NCBI GenBank assembly: GCA_029975055.1 | Contig: JARKPU010000022.1 | Coordinates: 248,001-312,000 of the forward strand | Length of the DNA stretch: 64,000 nucleotides | Origin: Anaerolinea sp. | Lineage (GTDB): Bacteria; Chloroflexota; Anaerolineae; Anaerolineales; Anaerolineaceae | Direction of reading: 5' to 3' | In this document: piece by piece, positions 7,316 to 15,868 of the stretch | Layout: every line of letters starts with the position of its first letter | How positions within the stretch are numbered: the first letter of the stretch is position 1 | Notes under the pieces: generated by a model | What the model was told of the DNA's origin: nothing | The model's database searches: none | What the model saw: only the letters and a program-made list of their open reading frames with translations | Position numbers and translations under genes: made by a program

Positions 7316-10123
7316 CTAGCCCAACGGCGTCATCTCGCCCCAGTTCCTGCCCCATTTTGCCTCGGTGCTGAGCGGAATCGAGATGGTGAAGGCGTTTTCC
7401 ATCACTTCGCGAACGACCTGGGCGGTCTTGGCCAGCTCTTCTTCGGGCACTTCCAGCACAAGCTCGTCGTGCACCTGCAGGAGCAGCCGCGCCCCCAGCC
7501 CGGCCTGCCGGAGCGCGCCCGGCAGGCGGATCATGGCCAGCTTGATCACATCCGCCGCGGTGCCCTGGATAGGCGCGTTGATGGCCTCGCGCTCCTCGCG
7601 GTTGCGCAGCATCTGGTTGGTGGCATTCACCAGGTTGGGGAAGTAGCGCCGCCGCCCGAGGAGCGTCTCCACATAGCCCTGCCTGGCTGCCAGGCGGCGC
7701 GTATCATCCAGGTAGCGTTTGACGCCGGGGAACTTCTCGAAGTAGGCTTTGACGAAGTTTTCCGCCTCGGCCAGGGTCAGGTCGGTGGTGCGGCTGAGGC
7801 CGAAGGAGCTCATCCCATAGATCAGGCCAAAGTTGATCGCCTTGGCATGGCGGCGCATGGCCCGGGTGACCTGGTCGAGCGGCACGCCATACACGGCCGC
7901 GGCGGTGGTGGCGTGAATATCCTGCCCGGCGCGGAAGGCCGCCAGCATGGCTTCATCCTGCGCGGCGTGTGCCACGATGCGCAGCTCGATCTGCGAGTAA
8001 TCCACCGAGAGCAGCACCCAGCCCGGCGCGGCCACGAAGGCGTTGCGCACCTGGCGGCCCAGGTCGGTGCGGGTGGGAATGTTCTGCAAATTGGGCTCCG
8101 AGGAAGCCAGCCGCCCGGTGACCGAACCGGTCTGGTTAAAGCTGGTGTGCACGCGCCCGGTGCGCGGGTTGATCTCCAGCGGCAGCGCTTCGATGTAGGT
8201 GGATTTGAGCTTGGCCAGCTCGCGGTTTTCGAGCACCAGGTCCACCACCGGGTGCTTGCCGCTCAACTCTTCCAGCACGTCGGCCGAGGTGGAGTAATGC
8301 CCCGAGGCCGTTTTCTTGCGCCGGTCGGGCGGCTCGAGGCGCAGGGTCTCGAAGAGCACTTTGGAAAGCTGCTGGGTGGAGTTGATGTTGAAGGGATAGC
8401 CCACCAGGGCGTAGATCTGCCCTTCGATCTCGGCCAGGCGCCGGCTGAGCTGCGCGTTCATGCCCTGCAGGTAGGGCGCATCCAGCGAGATGCCGGTCCA
8501 CTCCATATCGGCCAGCACGGGCACCAACGGCATTTCGATTTCGCCGAACAGGCGCGCGGCCCCGGCCCGGCGCATGCCTTCTTCGAGGAGCGGCCGCAGG
8601 CGCAGCGTCACCTCGGCATCGGCGGCGGCGTAGGGGGCGGCCTGTTCAACGGGCACCTCGGCCATGCTGCGCTGGTTCTTGCCGGTGCCGATCAATTCCT
8701 CGATGTGCGTCATCTGAATGCCCAGGTACTGGTCGGCCATTTCTTTGAGGCCCAGGCTGCGCGAGGCGGGGTCGATCAGCCAGCCGGCCAGCATGGTGTC
8801 GAAGGCCAGCCCGGCCGTTTCGATGCCGTGGCTGCGCAGCATGAGGGCGTCATACTTGAGGTTCTGCCCAATCTTGGCGCGCGCGGGGTCAGACATCAAC
8901 GGGCGCAGTGCCCCGGCCACCTGCTCCAGCGCGAGCTGGGCCTCGCCGGTTTTGTGACCGACGGGGATGTAGTAACCCGTGCCTTCTTCCACCGCCAGCG
9001 AGATGCCCACCAGTTCGCCGCGCAGCGGGTCGGTGGAGGTGGATTCGGTGTCAAAGGCGAACGCTCCCGCGCGTTCCAGCTTTTCCAGCAGGTCTGCCAG
9101 GGCGGCGGGGCTGTCCACCACGACGGTGTTGAGCTGGTAGGCCGGGGTGACGCCGATGCGGCTGACCTCTGCGCCGAAGAGCGAAAGCTGCCCGGCGGGC
9201 GCTTCGGCGGCGGCTGCCCTGGCGGGCGAGGCTGCCCCAGGCGGGGGGAACACCTTGTGCAGCCGCTCGGTGAGGGTGCGGAACTCGAGCCGCCGGAACA
9301 GCTCTTCCACCTTCGCCGTGTTCACATCGTCGGTGCGCGCCGAGTTCAGGTCGAGGGTGATCGAAAGATCGGTCTTGATCTTGGCCAGGCGGTAGCTCAG
9401 GTAAGCGTTCTCGCGCCCGGCCTCCAGGCGGGCTTTCACCTTGCCGGGGATTTCATCCAGGTGGGCGTAGATCGCATCCAGCGTTGGGTAGGTTTGCAGC
9501 AGCGAGATGGCGGTCTTCTCACCCACGCCGCTCACGCCGGGGATGTTATCGGAAGTGTCGCCGACCAGGGCTTTATAATCCACCACCTGGTCCGGGCGCA
9601 CGCCCAGGTATTCGACCACGTCTTTGGGGGTGAAATCTCTGGCCTCGCTGAGCTTGCTGCCCGCCAGGTTGACGATGATGCGGTCTTCGACCAGTTGCAG
9701 CAGGTCGCGGTCGCCGGTGATGATTTTGACGCCGAACCCCTGCGCGACGGCCTGGTGGGCAATGCTGCCAAGGATGTCGTCGGCTTCGTAGCCGTCCAGT
9801 TCGAGGCGCGGGATGCCGAAGGCATCGACCAGGTCGCGGATGAAGCCCATTTGCGAGCGGAGGTCATCGGGCATCTTCGCCCGGGTGGCCTTGTAGCCGG
9901 GGTATTCCTGGTCGCGGAAGGAATGCCCGCCGTCGAAAGTCACCGCCAGGAATTCGGGCTTCTCCTGCTCATACAGGCGCAGCAGCACGCTGGCGAAGCC
10001 AAACACCCCGGCGGTCGGTTCGCCGCTGGAGGTGGAAAGACGCGTGCCCCCGCCGGCGGTGAGAGCAAAGAAGGTGCGGTATGCCAGGGCATGTCCGTCG
10101 ATCAGATAGAGAGTCGGAGGCAT
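7316..10123 (-). CDS. polA: DNA polymerase I
   Basis: The 935-residue enzyme carries three domains. The N-terminal 5'-3' exonuclease begins LYLIDGHALAYRTFF. A central 3'-5' exonuclease keeps all its signatures (FAFDTES for Exo I, QNLKYD for Exo II, YAAADAEVTL for Exo III), so proofreading should be active. The polymerase shows motif A (VDYSQIELR), motif B (RRHAKAINFGLIYGMS) and motif C (LQVHDELVLEV). It fills gaps and removes RNA primers. Start 10123 was chosen over an upstream in-frame ATG at 10207 because the protein begins like other PolA proteins there, GGAG precedes it, and the longer form would overlap the neighbouring gene. Confidence 0.97.
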   Translation of the reverse strand: MPPTLYLIDGHALAYRTFFALTAGGGTRLSTSSGEPTAGVFGFASVLLRLYEQEKPEFLAVTFDGGHSFRDQEYPGYKATRAKMPDDLRSQMGFIRDLVDAFGIPRLELDGYEADDILGSIAHQAVAQGFGVKIITGDRDLLQLVEDRIIVNLAGSKLSEARDFTPKDVVEYLGVRPDQVVDYKALVGDTSDNIPGVSGVGEKTAISLLQTYPTLDAIYAHLDEIPGKVKARLEAGRENAYLSYRLAKIKTDLSITLDLNSARTDDVNTAKVEELFRRLEFRTLTERLHKVFPPPGAASPARAAAAEAPAGQLSLFGAEVSRIGVTPAYQLNTVVVDSPAALADLLEKLERAGAFAFDTESTSTDPLRGELVGISLAVEEGTGYYIPVGHKTGEAQLALEQVAGALRPLMSDPARAKIGQNLKYDALMLRSHGIETAGLAFDTMLAGWLIDPASRSLGLKEMADQYLGIQMTHIEELIGTGKNQRSMAEVPVEQAAPYAAADAEVTLRLRPLLEEGMRRAGAARLFGEIEMPLVPVLADMEWTGISLDAPYLQGMNAQLSRRLAEIEGQIYALVGYPFNINSTQQLSKVLFETLRLEPPDRRKKTASGHYSTSADVLEELSGKHPVVDLVLENRELAKLKSTYIEALPLEINPRTGRVHTSFNQTGSVTGRLASSEPNLQNIPTRTDLGRQVRNAFVAAPGWVLLSVDYSQIELRIVAHAAQDEAMLAAFRAGQDIHATTAAAVYGVPLDQVTRAMRRHAKAINFGLIYGMSSFGLSRTTDLTLAEAENFVKAYFEKFPGVKRYLDDTRRLAARQGYVETLLGRRRYFPNLVNATNQMLRNREEREAINAPIQGTAADVIKLAMIRLPGALRQAGLGARLLLQVHDELVLEVPEEELAKTAQVVREVMENAFTISIPLSTEAKWGRNWGEMTPLG

Positions 10124-10148
10124 GGGGGCTCCAGGTGAAGGAAAGGGT

Positions 10149-11891
10149 TCAGGAACGCGCCTTGGGGTCGGCCGGGAGGGCCGGCGGCTGACCGCCCGGG
10201 AAGGCAACCCCCTGGCGGCGGCGCGTCTCGGCGATGTAATCGCGCAGCAGGCGCGGAGAGGGCGGCTGCGGTCCGGAGACGATCAAATAGCCCGTGGCCC
10301 AAAAGTCGCCCGAAGGGTTTTGCTGAGCCAGGGCGGGGAAGGTCTCGAAGATAATGGCAGAGGTGTGCTGGCGCGTGATGCGCATCAGGCTGCCCGGCGC
10401 GATGGAAGGCGAGACCTGCACGGTCCATTGCAGGTACTCCGGCCGGATGGCGATGCCCTCCAGACGCCAGCCATACGCCAGGCAGAGCCGGTGCACCCAC
10501 TGGCCGAGGTTCTCGCCGAGCGGCCCGGTGAGGTGGTGCTGCGGCAGGCGCGGAATGAGCACGCAGGTGTAACTGAGCTGGCTGAAGTCCGTCGTCACCG
10601 GCTCCAGCTGCCCGATGTGCGTCAGGTTGGTCAGCACACGCGGGCGGGTATCCTCCAGTTCATCCACGGGCGGCTCAGCCAGGGTGAGGACGGGCTGCGT
10701 GGGCTCCTCGGCCGCAGCCGGCTCCCAGTTGAGGCCGGCAGAGTCCCCGCCGGGGGCGGGCGGCCTTTCGGCAGTGAGGATGGGCTGGGTGTCTTCCAGG
10801 CGTGGATCGAGCGGGCGCGCAGCGGGGGCCACGCTCACCGGGCGGGTGGCTTCGGCGGCTTCATCCCACGGGAAGACCGCCTCGCTTTCAGGTCGCGGCA
10901 GCGACATGGAGATTTCGGGCACCCAATCCTCTGTTGCCAGGCCGGGGGCCGCCCGGGCCGGGTCGGGCGGGGGGACGCTGCCGAGCAGAGCCGCCAGGTC
11001 GATGGCCTGGATCGCGCCCTCATCCTCGGTGAGGTCTTCTTCCGCCGGGGTAGAGCTGCCCTGAGGGGGCGCCTCGGGGGCAGGCGCAGGCGCGGCAGCT
11101 TCGGCGGCCAGCGAGCGGGCCACCTGCCCGGCCTGCAGGCGCACGCGGCTGAGCGGCGTGCCCACCGCGTAAGCCAGGCTGAGAGCCCTGCCCTCGCCGA
11201 GCGGCGTGCAGTAGAAAAGATGGTCGCTGCTCTGCCCGGGCAGGCGGACGAAACGCACCAGGTCGGTGCGCTCGCTGTTTTTCAGGGCGCGTCCGGCCAG
11301 CGCGGCGAGTTCTTCGGCCAGGGGCGGGGTCATCTGGCCGCCCGAAAGGGCCTCGCCGTCTTCCAGGAGCAGCAGGCCGGCCACGGCGCTGGAAAGACCC
11401 AGCGCGCGCTCAAAGGCCGCGCGGCCGGGGCCGAGCGGCTGGGTGATGGGCTCGGCTGCCGCGCCTGGGGCCGGTTCCGGCGCGGGCGGCGGCTCGGCGG
11501 CCGGCGGGCGCACGGTTGGTTCGATGTTCACCTCGCCGGAGGTCAACCGCGCCATCAAGTCCAGCAGGTCGGGCAGGTAAAAGGGGCGCAGGATGTGCCC
11601 GTGGAACACCATCCCGGCCAGAGAAGGGTGTTGGATGTCGTTCTCAGGGGGGATGACGACGATTTTCAGGCCCGGCAGGCGGGTAAGGAGCTGGCCGCCA
11701 AGGTCGGCGGCGCGAATGTCGCTCAGGTCGCCGTCTAGAATGGCCACCTGGCAGGTGTGAGAAATGAGCGCCACCGCTTCGCGCGCCGAGCGGACCAGGC
11801 GCACGCGATAGTGCCCTTCCTCTTCCAGGCTCAGGCGCAGCAACTCGCCAAACGCCTGATGCGGAGTGGCCACCAGCACCGTTACGCTCAT
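10149..11891 (-). CDS. Degenerate receiver - roadblock-like - IS200/Y1-transposase-like fusion protein
   Basis: This 580-residue soluble protein has three recognisable parts. Residues 1-120 have a receiver fold pattern: the acidic pair after strand 1 is replaced (VLVATPH), an Asp sits at the phosphorylation position (AILDGDL), and the usual KPF is RPF. Residues about 155-270 resemble a roadblock/LC7 domain (GLLLLEDGEAL, then EELAALAGRALKNSE). After a Pro/Ala-rich linker, residues about 430-570 align by eye with the TnpA domain of IS200 elements (SYTCVLIPRLPQHHL, FWATGYLIVSG, RDYIAETRR). The HxH metal motif reads LQW, so transposition is not expected, although the helix tyrosine remains. A polA-linked regulatory or DNA-binding role is plausible but unknown. 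Confidence 0.65.
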   Translation of the reverse strand: MSVTVLVATPHQAFGELLRLSLEEEGHYRVRLVRSAREAVALISHTCQVAILDGDLSDIRAADLGGQLLTRLPGLKIVVIPPENDIQHPSLAGMVFHGHILRPFYLPDLLDLMARLTSGEVNIEPTVRPPAAEPPPAPEPAPGAAAEPITQPLGPGRAAFERALGLSSAVAGLLLLEDGEALSGGQMTPPLAEELAALAGRALKNSERTDLVRFVRLPGQSSDHLFYCTPLGEGRALSLAYAVGTPLSRVRLQAGQVARSLAAEAAAPAPAPEAPPQGSSTPAEEDLTEDEGAIQAIDLAALLGSVPPPDPARAAPGLATEDWVPEISMSLPRPESEAVFPWDEAAEATRPVSVAPAARPLDPRLEDTQPILTAERPPAPGGDSAGLNWEPAAAEEPTQPVLTLAEPPVDELEDTRPRVLTNLTHIGQLEPVTTDFSQLSYTCVLIPRLPQHHLTGPLGENLGQWVHRLCLAYGWRLEGIAIRPEYLQWTVQVSPSIAPGSLMRITRQHTSAIIFETFPALAQQNPSGDFWATGYLIVSGPQPPSPRLLRDYIAETRRRQGVAFPGGQPPALPADPKARS

Positions 11892-12013
11892 GTTAAAAGT
11901 GTATCATAAAACATCGACCAATTTTGTGCTCGAACCCAATCGCTATCTGCCTTAGCAAAGCCGGGGATTTGCCCTCGCCTTTCGGTGTAGCAAGAAGCCT
12001 GCCAGGTTGCCGG

Positions 12014-13546
12014 TCATTCCCAGGCCACGCTTAACCTCCCGGCCGGGCGCGGGCCTGGGCGCCACTCGGCGCGGGTGATATACACCAACCCGGTCGGCCC
12101 TGCGCCGGGCGGCAGCTCAGAAACCCCCAGAACGCGCGCCCAGCGGCCCACCGGCGTTTCACTGCCCAGCAGCGCCCGGCCGCTCTTGTGGCGGATTTCT
12201 CCATCCGGCCAGATGACAAGCTCCGGCGCGGCGGGCTGCGGGCGCTTCTCGATGACGAGCTGGCGTTCCACGTTGACCCTCGCCGAAAGCTCCTCGCCGC
12301 CGGCAGCGCCCACCTGCAGCAGTTCGGCCAGTTCGGCGCTGGCGCGCAGCTTTCCGAGCCGGAACAGGCGTGTTTTGACGTTCGCCACGTCGCGGATGAG
12401 CAGGCCGGTGAGGAACTGCCCGCCCGCGCCGGGCGCGCAAATCGCTTTGATCTGCTCGGTGGTCTCTTCTTCGCCGTAGAGGCCCAGCACCATCGAGGCG
12501 GCCGGGGTGCGCGCGGCCCAGCTCGAGCCGTTCCAGGCCAGCAGGCTGTTGCCGAATTTATTGCCCTCTTCCACGCGCACCCCGTAGTAATTGGCGGCAT
12601 CCACCGCCCCGCTGCGGCGCACCTGCAAGGTGTAATAGGTGTTATGCGCCACCGTGTACGGGGCGGCGAACTTGAGCTTCACCCAGCGGGTGGGCTCGCG
12701 CTCCAGCGCCCCGCCGGCAATGCTCGCGCTTGCATAGACGGTGCCCGGGCCGCTTGCGGTGTACTGGCACAGCTCCACGATGACGGTATCGGCAGGCGAG
12801 CCCACTTTGTACAGCCTCAGCCACAAATCGCTGGCCGCCCAGGCCGCCCCGCCGCCGACCAGAAAGGTCTGCGCCACTTTGGAGACGGCCGCGGCCCCGC
12901 CCCACGGGTAGGCCAGGCCCTGCCATTCCACGTTACCGCGGTAACCGCGCGGTTGCTCGTAGAAACGCCAGGCAAGGGTCTCCCACCAGCCGGACAGGCG
13001 CAAAAATGCCCAGGCAGGCGCGCTTCCATCCTGCCGGCCCGGCGTGGAGCGCGGAACCGGCAGCGAGCGCTTGAGGAGCTGCGTTGCCCGGGCGGCGAGG
13101 GCCTCTTCGGGCCGCGCTTCGCCAAGCTCGAACACCATTTCCTTCACCCCGTACCGGGCCTGGCTGGCAGGGTGATCTTCCCAGCCGGTCTGAGCGGTGT
13201 AACCGGGCGCATCCGCCGCCGGGGAGGAATCGGCTTCATCTCGCCAGCGCACCGCCACGCGGTTGGCCAGCCCGTCCAGCGAGGCCAGGTAAACGGCGCC
13301 ATCGAGGTGCAGCTCCACCTCGTTGACAAACCCCCACCAGGCCGCCGCCCCGTGTTCATCGGTGATGGTGACGGGGCAGCGCAAGAGCTGCGGCAGGTTC
13401 TGCAATGCCTGGCGCGGGCCCGTGGCGCGCACGCGCCCGCGCTCCGGGCCGCCGCGTTCGGCCCAGCTCAACCACTCCACATCAAAGCTGCACAGCCCGG
13501 CCGGCAGCGGCTTCGAAAAGTTGCGTTCATACAGGGTGATTTGCAT
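12014..13546 (-). CDS. Phage tail or appendage protein, uncharacterised
   Basis: The 510-residue protein starts MQITLYERN after a strong AGGAGG. Its N terminus (GHGRV-like beta region with PVTITDEHGAAAWWGFVNEVELHL) resembles siphovirus tail proteins that attach to the tail tip; the middle portion (residues about 190-330) looks like a beta-sandwich carbohydrate-binding module (VSKVAQTFLVGGGAAW, YTLQVRRSGAVDAANYYG). No catalytic residues are apparent. It is the last gene of the minus-strand phage module and lies 103 bases after the previous gene. The tail assignment rests on position and composition only. Confidence 0.55.
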   Translation of the reverse strand: MQITLYERNFSKPLPAGLCSFDVEWLSWAERGGPERGRVRATGPRQALQNLPQLLRCPVTITDEHGAAAWWGFVNEVELHLDGAVYLASLDGLANRVAVRWRDEADSSPAADAPGYTAQTGWEDHPASQARYGVKEMVFELGEARPEEALAARATQLLKRSLPVPRSTPGRQDGSAPAWAFLRLSGWWETLAWRFYEQPRGYRGNVEWQGLAYPWGGAAAVSKVAQTFLVGGGAAWAASDLWLRLYKVGSPADTVIVELCQYTASGPGTVYASASIAGGALEREPTRWVKLKFAAPYTVAHNTYYTLQVRRSGAVDAANYYGVRVEEGNKFGNSLLAWNGSSWAARTPAASMVLGLYGEEETTEQIKAICAPGAGGQFLTGLLIRDVANVKTRLFRLGKLRASAELAELLQVGAAGGEELSARVNVERQLVIEKRPQPAAPELVIWPDGEIRHKSGRALLGSETPVGRWARVLGVSELPPGAGPTGLVYITRAEWRPGPRPAGRLSVAWE

Positions 13547-13560
13547 TCCGCCTCCTGAAA

Positions 13561-13649
13561 GAAGTCAACGAGACGAAAAGGTGATGCGTGAGGCGCAAAG
13601 GGGTTTTCGGACCTCCTCACCCGTCTCTCGTCGTCTCATTGCTCATCGT
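13561..13649. repeat. Degenerate intergenic repeat, copy 1
   Basis: This gap between the two tail-like genes contains GAAGTCAACGAGACGA, GATGCGTGAGG, CTCGTCGTCTCATTG and CTCATCGTCTAC in that order. A similar ordered set (GAAGTCAACG, ATGCGTGATG, CTCGTCACTCATCG, CTCATCGACTACG) occurs at 62399-62480, so both gaps appear to hold a decayed member of one dispersed family. Confidence 0.4.
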
Positions 13650-14957
13650 CTACAGCGTCCTTTTGCGCGGCCGGTATTGCACGTTCACCTGCGGGTTGAG
13701 GTGGATATCCCACCCGGCCCCGGTGCGCGTAACAAACACCAGCCGCTGCGGCCGCCCCGGCACCAGTTCGATGCCCGGCCCTTCGGCGAAGTGCGTCTGG
13801 ATGCTCTTCCCCTCGTTCAGGAGCAGGCGCGTCTGGCAGTCGTAGGTGAGGAGCGTGTTCGGGTAACTCGTCACCAGCGGGATGAGGCGCAGCGTGGAAT
13901 CCAATGGGAGCAAAGTGATCGCATCAAGGTTGAGCGAGTTCGACCCGCCACCCTCTTCACAGGCATGCAGCGACAGGTTAACGCTCTGGCTGGAAGCGCC
14001 CAGCACCGGCCAGGGCGGCAGGGCCAGCGGCGGCAGGGCAATCATCAAGCGATCGGTTGGCAGCAGCACCGCCTCGCCTGTGCAAACAGGCTCCAGCAGG
14101 CCGGATTGCTCGTAATTGAGCGCCGCGCGCAGCCACATCCTTTCTCCGGCGGCGATGGCCGACTGCAGCCGCACAACCGGCCGGTACACCCGGCCCGCCA
14201 GCGCCGAACTGCGCGCAACCCCCAGCGTGAAGTGCCGCAGGGTCACTTCCGCGCTGCCCGACCACGCCAGCTGGACGTAATGCCCGCTGGAGGCAGCCGC
14301 GCTGGCCTGCAGGCTGGCCGTCACGCCGGCCCCGCTCACGCCGTCTTCGCCCTCCAGGAACAGGCCCGCGTTCGGCAGGTCGAGATAGACCCCCGATCCC
14401 GCGTAGATTTCAAGGCCCGCCTGGTCGCTCTTCGAGAAGCTCAGCACCGCCGGAGCGGGCAGGTCGCCTTCGGGCGCGGCGAGGTCCACAAAGCAATCAT
14501 GCCCGTCATCGCCATGGTTATAGATGGACAGCCCTTGCGGGCCTGCGCTCGACCCATGCCGGTTCGAGAGGGCGGCATATTGGAGCGCGGCCTTTTCCCA
14601 GTAACCGGCCCGGTCGAGCTTCACCCGCAGCACCTGTTGAGCGCCCGCGCGCCCGGCGAGGCCGTTCAACGAGGTCAGGCTGCCGCCCTGGAGCGGGCTG
14701 CGCCACTCGGCTCCATCGGCCAGGGTAACATGCACAAAAACCCACTCCTCGCCCGCCAGGCCGTAGCAGCGCTGCGCCTCGAAGAGCTTCACCCCGATCG
14801 CGTCGGTCAGCGCGGCGATCTCACCCGGCGAGCCTTCGCAGGCCACCTCGACCTCGCGCAGAGCATCCTCCATAAACCGGGCATCCACAACCGGGGCCGG
14901 AGCCCCCGCGCCGTTCAATGGCAGCGCCGCGCCTCCTTGAACCAGAGAAATGTTCAT
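13650..14957 (-). CDS. Phage virion protein, uncharacterised (beta-rich)
   Basis: The 435-residue product begins MNISLVQGG and is rich in beta-type sequence with many Gly, Ser and Ala residues (LNYEQSGLLEPVCTGE, HLNPQVNVQYRPRKR at the end). No signal peptide, membrane helix or catalytic motif is visible. ATG 14957 is preceded by GGAGGT and leaves an eight-base gap to the upstream connector gene; an in-frame ATG at 14975 would overlap that gene. Position directly after the connector suggests a tail or head-decoration protein. I do not recognise the family. Confidence 0.5.
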   Translation of the reverse strand: MNISLVQGGAALPLNGAGAPAPVVDARFMEDALREVEVACEGSPGEIAALTDAIGVKLFEAQRCYGLAGEEWVFVHVTLADGAEWRSPLQGGSLTSLNGLAGRAGAQQVLRVKLDRAGYWEKAALQYAALSNRHGSSAGPQGLSIYNHGDDGHDCFVDLAAPEGDLPAPAVLSFSKSDQAGLEIYAGSGVYLDLPNAGLFLEGEDGVSGAGVTASLQASAAASSGHYVQLAWSGSAEVTLRHFTLGVARSSALAGRVYRPVVRLQSAIAAGERMWLRAALNYEQSGLLEPVCTGEAVLLPTDRLMIALPPLALPPWPVLGASSQSVNLSLHACEEGGGSNSLNLDAITLLPLDSTLRLIPLVTSYPNTLLTYDCQTRLLLNEGKSIQTHFAEGPGIELVPGRPQRLVFVTRTGAGWDIHLNPQVNVQYRPRKRTL

Positions 14958-14964
14958 GGGCGTG

Positions 14965-15411
14965 CTAACCTCCATCCCTTTCGCCAAAATCATCGTTCCA
15001 GGCGGCCCAGGGCGAGGCCGTCCGGCGCTGGTCGGCTGTGCGGGCGGTTGCGGCGGGGTAGAATTCGGCCAGCCGCGCCTGGAAGTGGGCAAACCAATAT
15101 TCACCCCAGGCCATCAGGCGCTCTGGCTCCTGGCCGGGGCGGCGCTCCCATTCGGCGCGGGCGCCCGCGCGCATCATCGCACAGATTCCGGCCGCCCCGC
15201 AGGCCAGCGGCTGCTCCAGGCGGGGCGGCAGGGTGGTGAGTTCCGCGCCGTCCAGCCCGGAGATGACCAGGCTCTGCCCGGCAGCCAGCGAGGCTTCGCT
15301 GAGAGCCACCTGCAGCGCGCGGGTGATCTCGGCCTCCGAGTATTTCACGTTCGCGCCGTCTTTGAGGAAATCCTCGACCAGCGCGATCAAACCGGTGAGT
15401 GTGGCAGTCAT
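14965..15411 (-). CDS. Phage head-tail connector-like protein
   Basis: The 148-residue helical protein reads LTGLIALVEDFLKDGANVKYSEAEIT at its N terminus (shown here in part), the pattern of small neck or adaptor proteins that follow the capsid gene and cap the portal vertex. The second half is helical and rich in Trp and Arg (WGEYWFAHFQARLAEFYP). A good ribosome site (AAGGAGGG) precedes the ATG at 15411. It sits two genes after the capsid in the expected place for a gp6-type connector, but the similarity is only of type. Confidence 0.5.
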   Translation of the reverse strand: MTATLTGLIALVEDFLKDGANVKYSEAEITRALQVALSEASLAAGQSLVISGLDGAELTTLPPRLEQPLACGAAGICAMMRAGARAEWERRPGQEPERLMAWGEYWFAHFQARLAEFYPAATARTADQRRTASPWAAWNDDFGERDGG

Positions 15412-15441
15412 TCATCCCTCCTTAAGTTGCCCGGGCGCTGA

Positions 15442-15490
15442 GGGATTGGGCGCTCAGGAGCCTGGGTTCTTTCCCCTGAGTCCCAATCCC
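15442..15490. repeat. Nested hairpin between connector and 58-aa gene
   Basis: GGGATTGGG (15442-15450) pairs with CCCAATCCC (15482-15490), and inside it CTCAGG pairs with CCTGAG (15475-15480). No T tract follows on either strand. A related nested palindrome lies at 60498-60560 between btuC-like and btuD-like genes, with TCAGG-GC-TGGG in common, so it is probably a dispersed REP-like element. Confidence 0.5.
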
Positions 15491-15520
15491 CAGGCGCCTT
15501 TCCTCGCCTGCGCGCCTGTC

Positions 15521-15697
15521 TTACCGGTCCAGCGCGGTGCCCAGGATGTAGGCGGCCAGCAGCGCCACCAGGCTGGTGGTCTGCTCATCGTTGAGCGGGA
15601 AGTCTGGGTCCAGCCCTTTCGCGGTGACGACCACCAGCCCCGCCACGGCAGCCCAAAACTTGCGGCTTTTCAACAGTTGGCTCAATTTTTCAGGCAT
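15521..15697 (-). CDS. 58-aa two-helix membrane protein, holin-like
   Basis: An open frame of 58 codons starts with ATG at 15697 after an excellent AGGAGA site seven bases upstream. The product begins MPEKLSQLLKSRKFW and has two hydrophobic stretches, WAAVAGLVVVTA and SLVALLAAYILGTAL, joined by a polar turn (PDFPLNDEQTT). Similar tiny SRKFW...AAYILGTAL proteins are common in phage structural clusters and are often called holins or head-associated membrane proteins. It lies between the capsid and connector genes rather than beside a lysin, which is odd for a true holin. Confidence 0.72.
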   Translation of the reverse strand: MPEKLSQLLKSRKFWAAVAGLVVVTAKGLDPDFPLNDEQTTSLVALLAAYILGTALDR

Positions 15698-15723
15698 ACT
15701 GATCTCCTGTGTCGTTTTTCGTT

Positions 15724-15774
15724 GCCGGCCGCCGGTTTTCGGCTCATCCTTAGGCAGATCGCCCGGCGGCCGGC
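15724..15774. repeat. GC-rich hairpin downstream of the capsid gene
   Basis: GCCGGCCGCCGG at 15724-15735 pairs perfectly over 12 bases with CCGGCGGCCGGC at 15763-15774 across a 27-base loop. On the minus strand it lies after the capsid gene and just before the ribosome site of the 58-aa gene. There is no T tract, so it may limit or protect the downstream transcript. Confidence 0.55.
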
Positions 15775-15796
15775 CGTTGAGAGCTTCTCCTTACCC

Positions 15797-15867
15797 GATC
15801 GCGCGCACATTCTTCTATTAACTGTCGGGCTTGCCCCACAATTCACAGAATGATCGGAGCGCTATCC
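15797..15867. mobile_element. MITE-like palindromic element, copy A
   Basis: An imperfect palindrome of about 71 bases ends one base from the capsid stop codon. Its core arms are TTCTATTAACTGTCGGGC (15813-15830) and GCCCCACAATTCACAGAA (15833-15850), matching 14 of 18. Its right outer arm, read on the minus strand (GGATAGCGCTCC, then ATTCTGTGAATTG), is clearly related to the arms of the elements at 32134 and 56405. Copy A has decayed most on its left arm. No protein is encoded. Confidence 0.62.
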
Positions 15868-15868
15868 T

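Noticed and set aside
7469..10138. Long plus-strand open frame (889 codons) opposite polA
   Set aside because: The minus strand encodes every DNA polymerase I motif. The plus frame shows no domain and only antisense composition.
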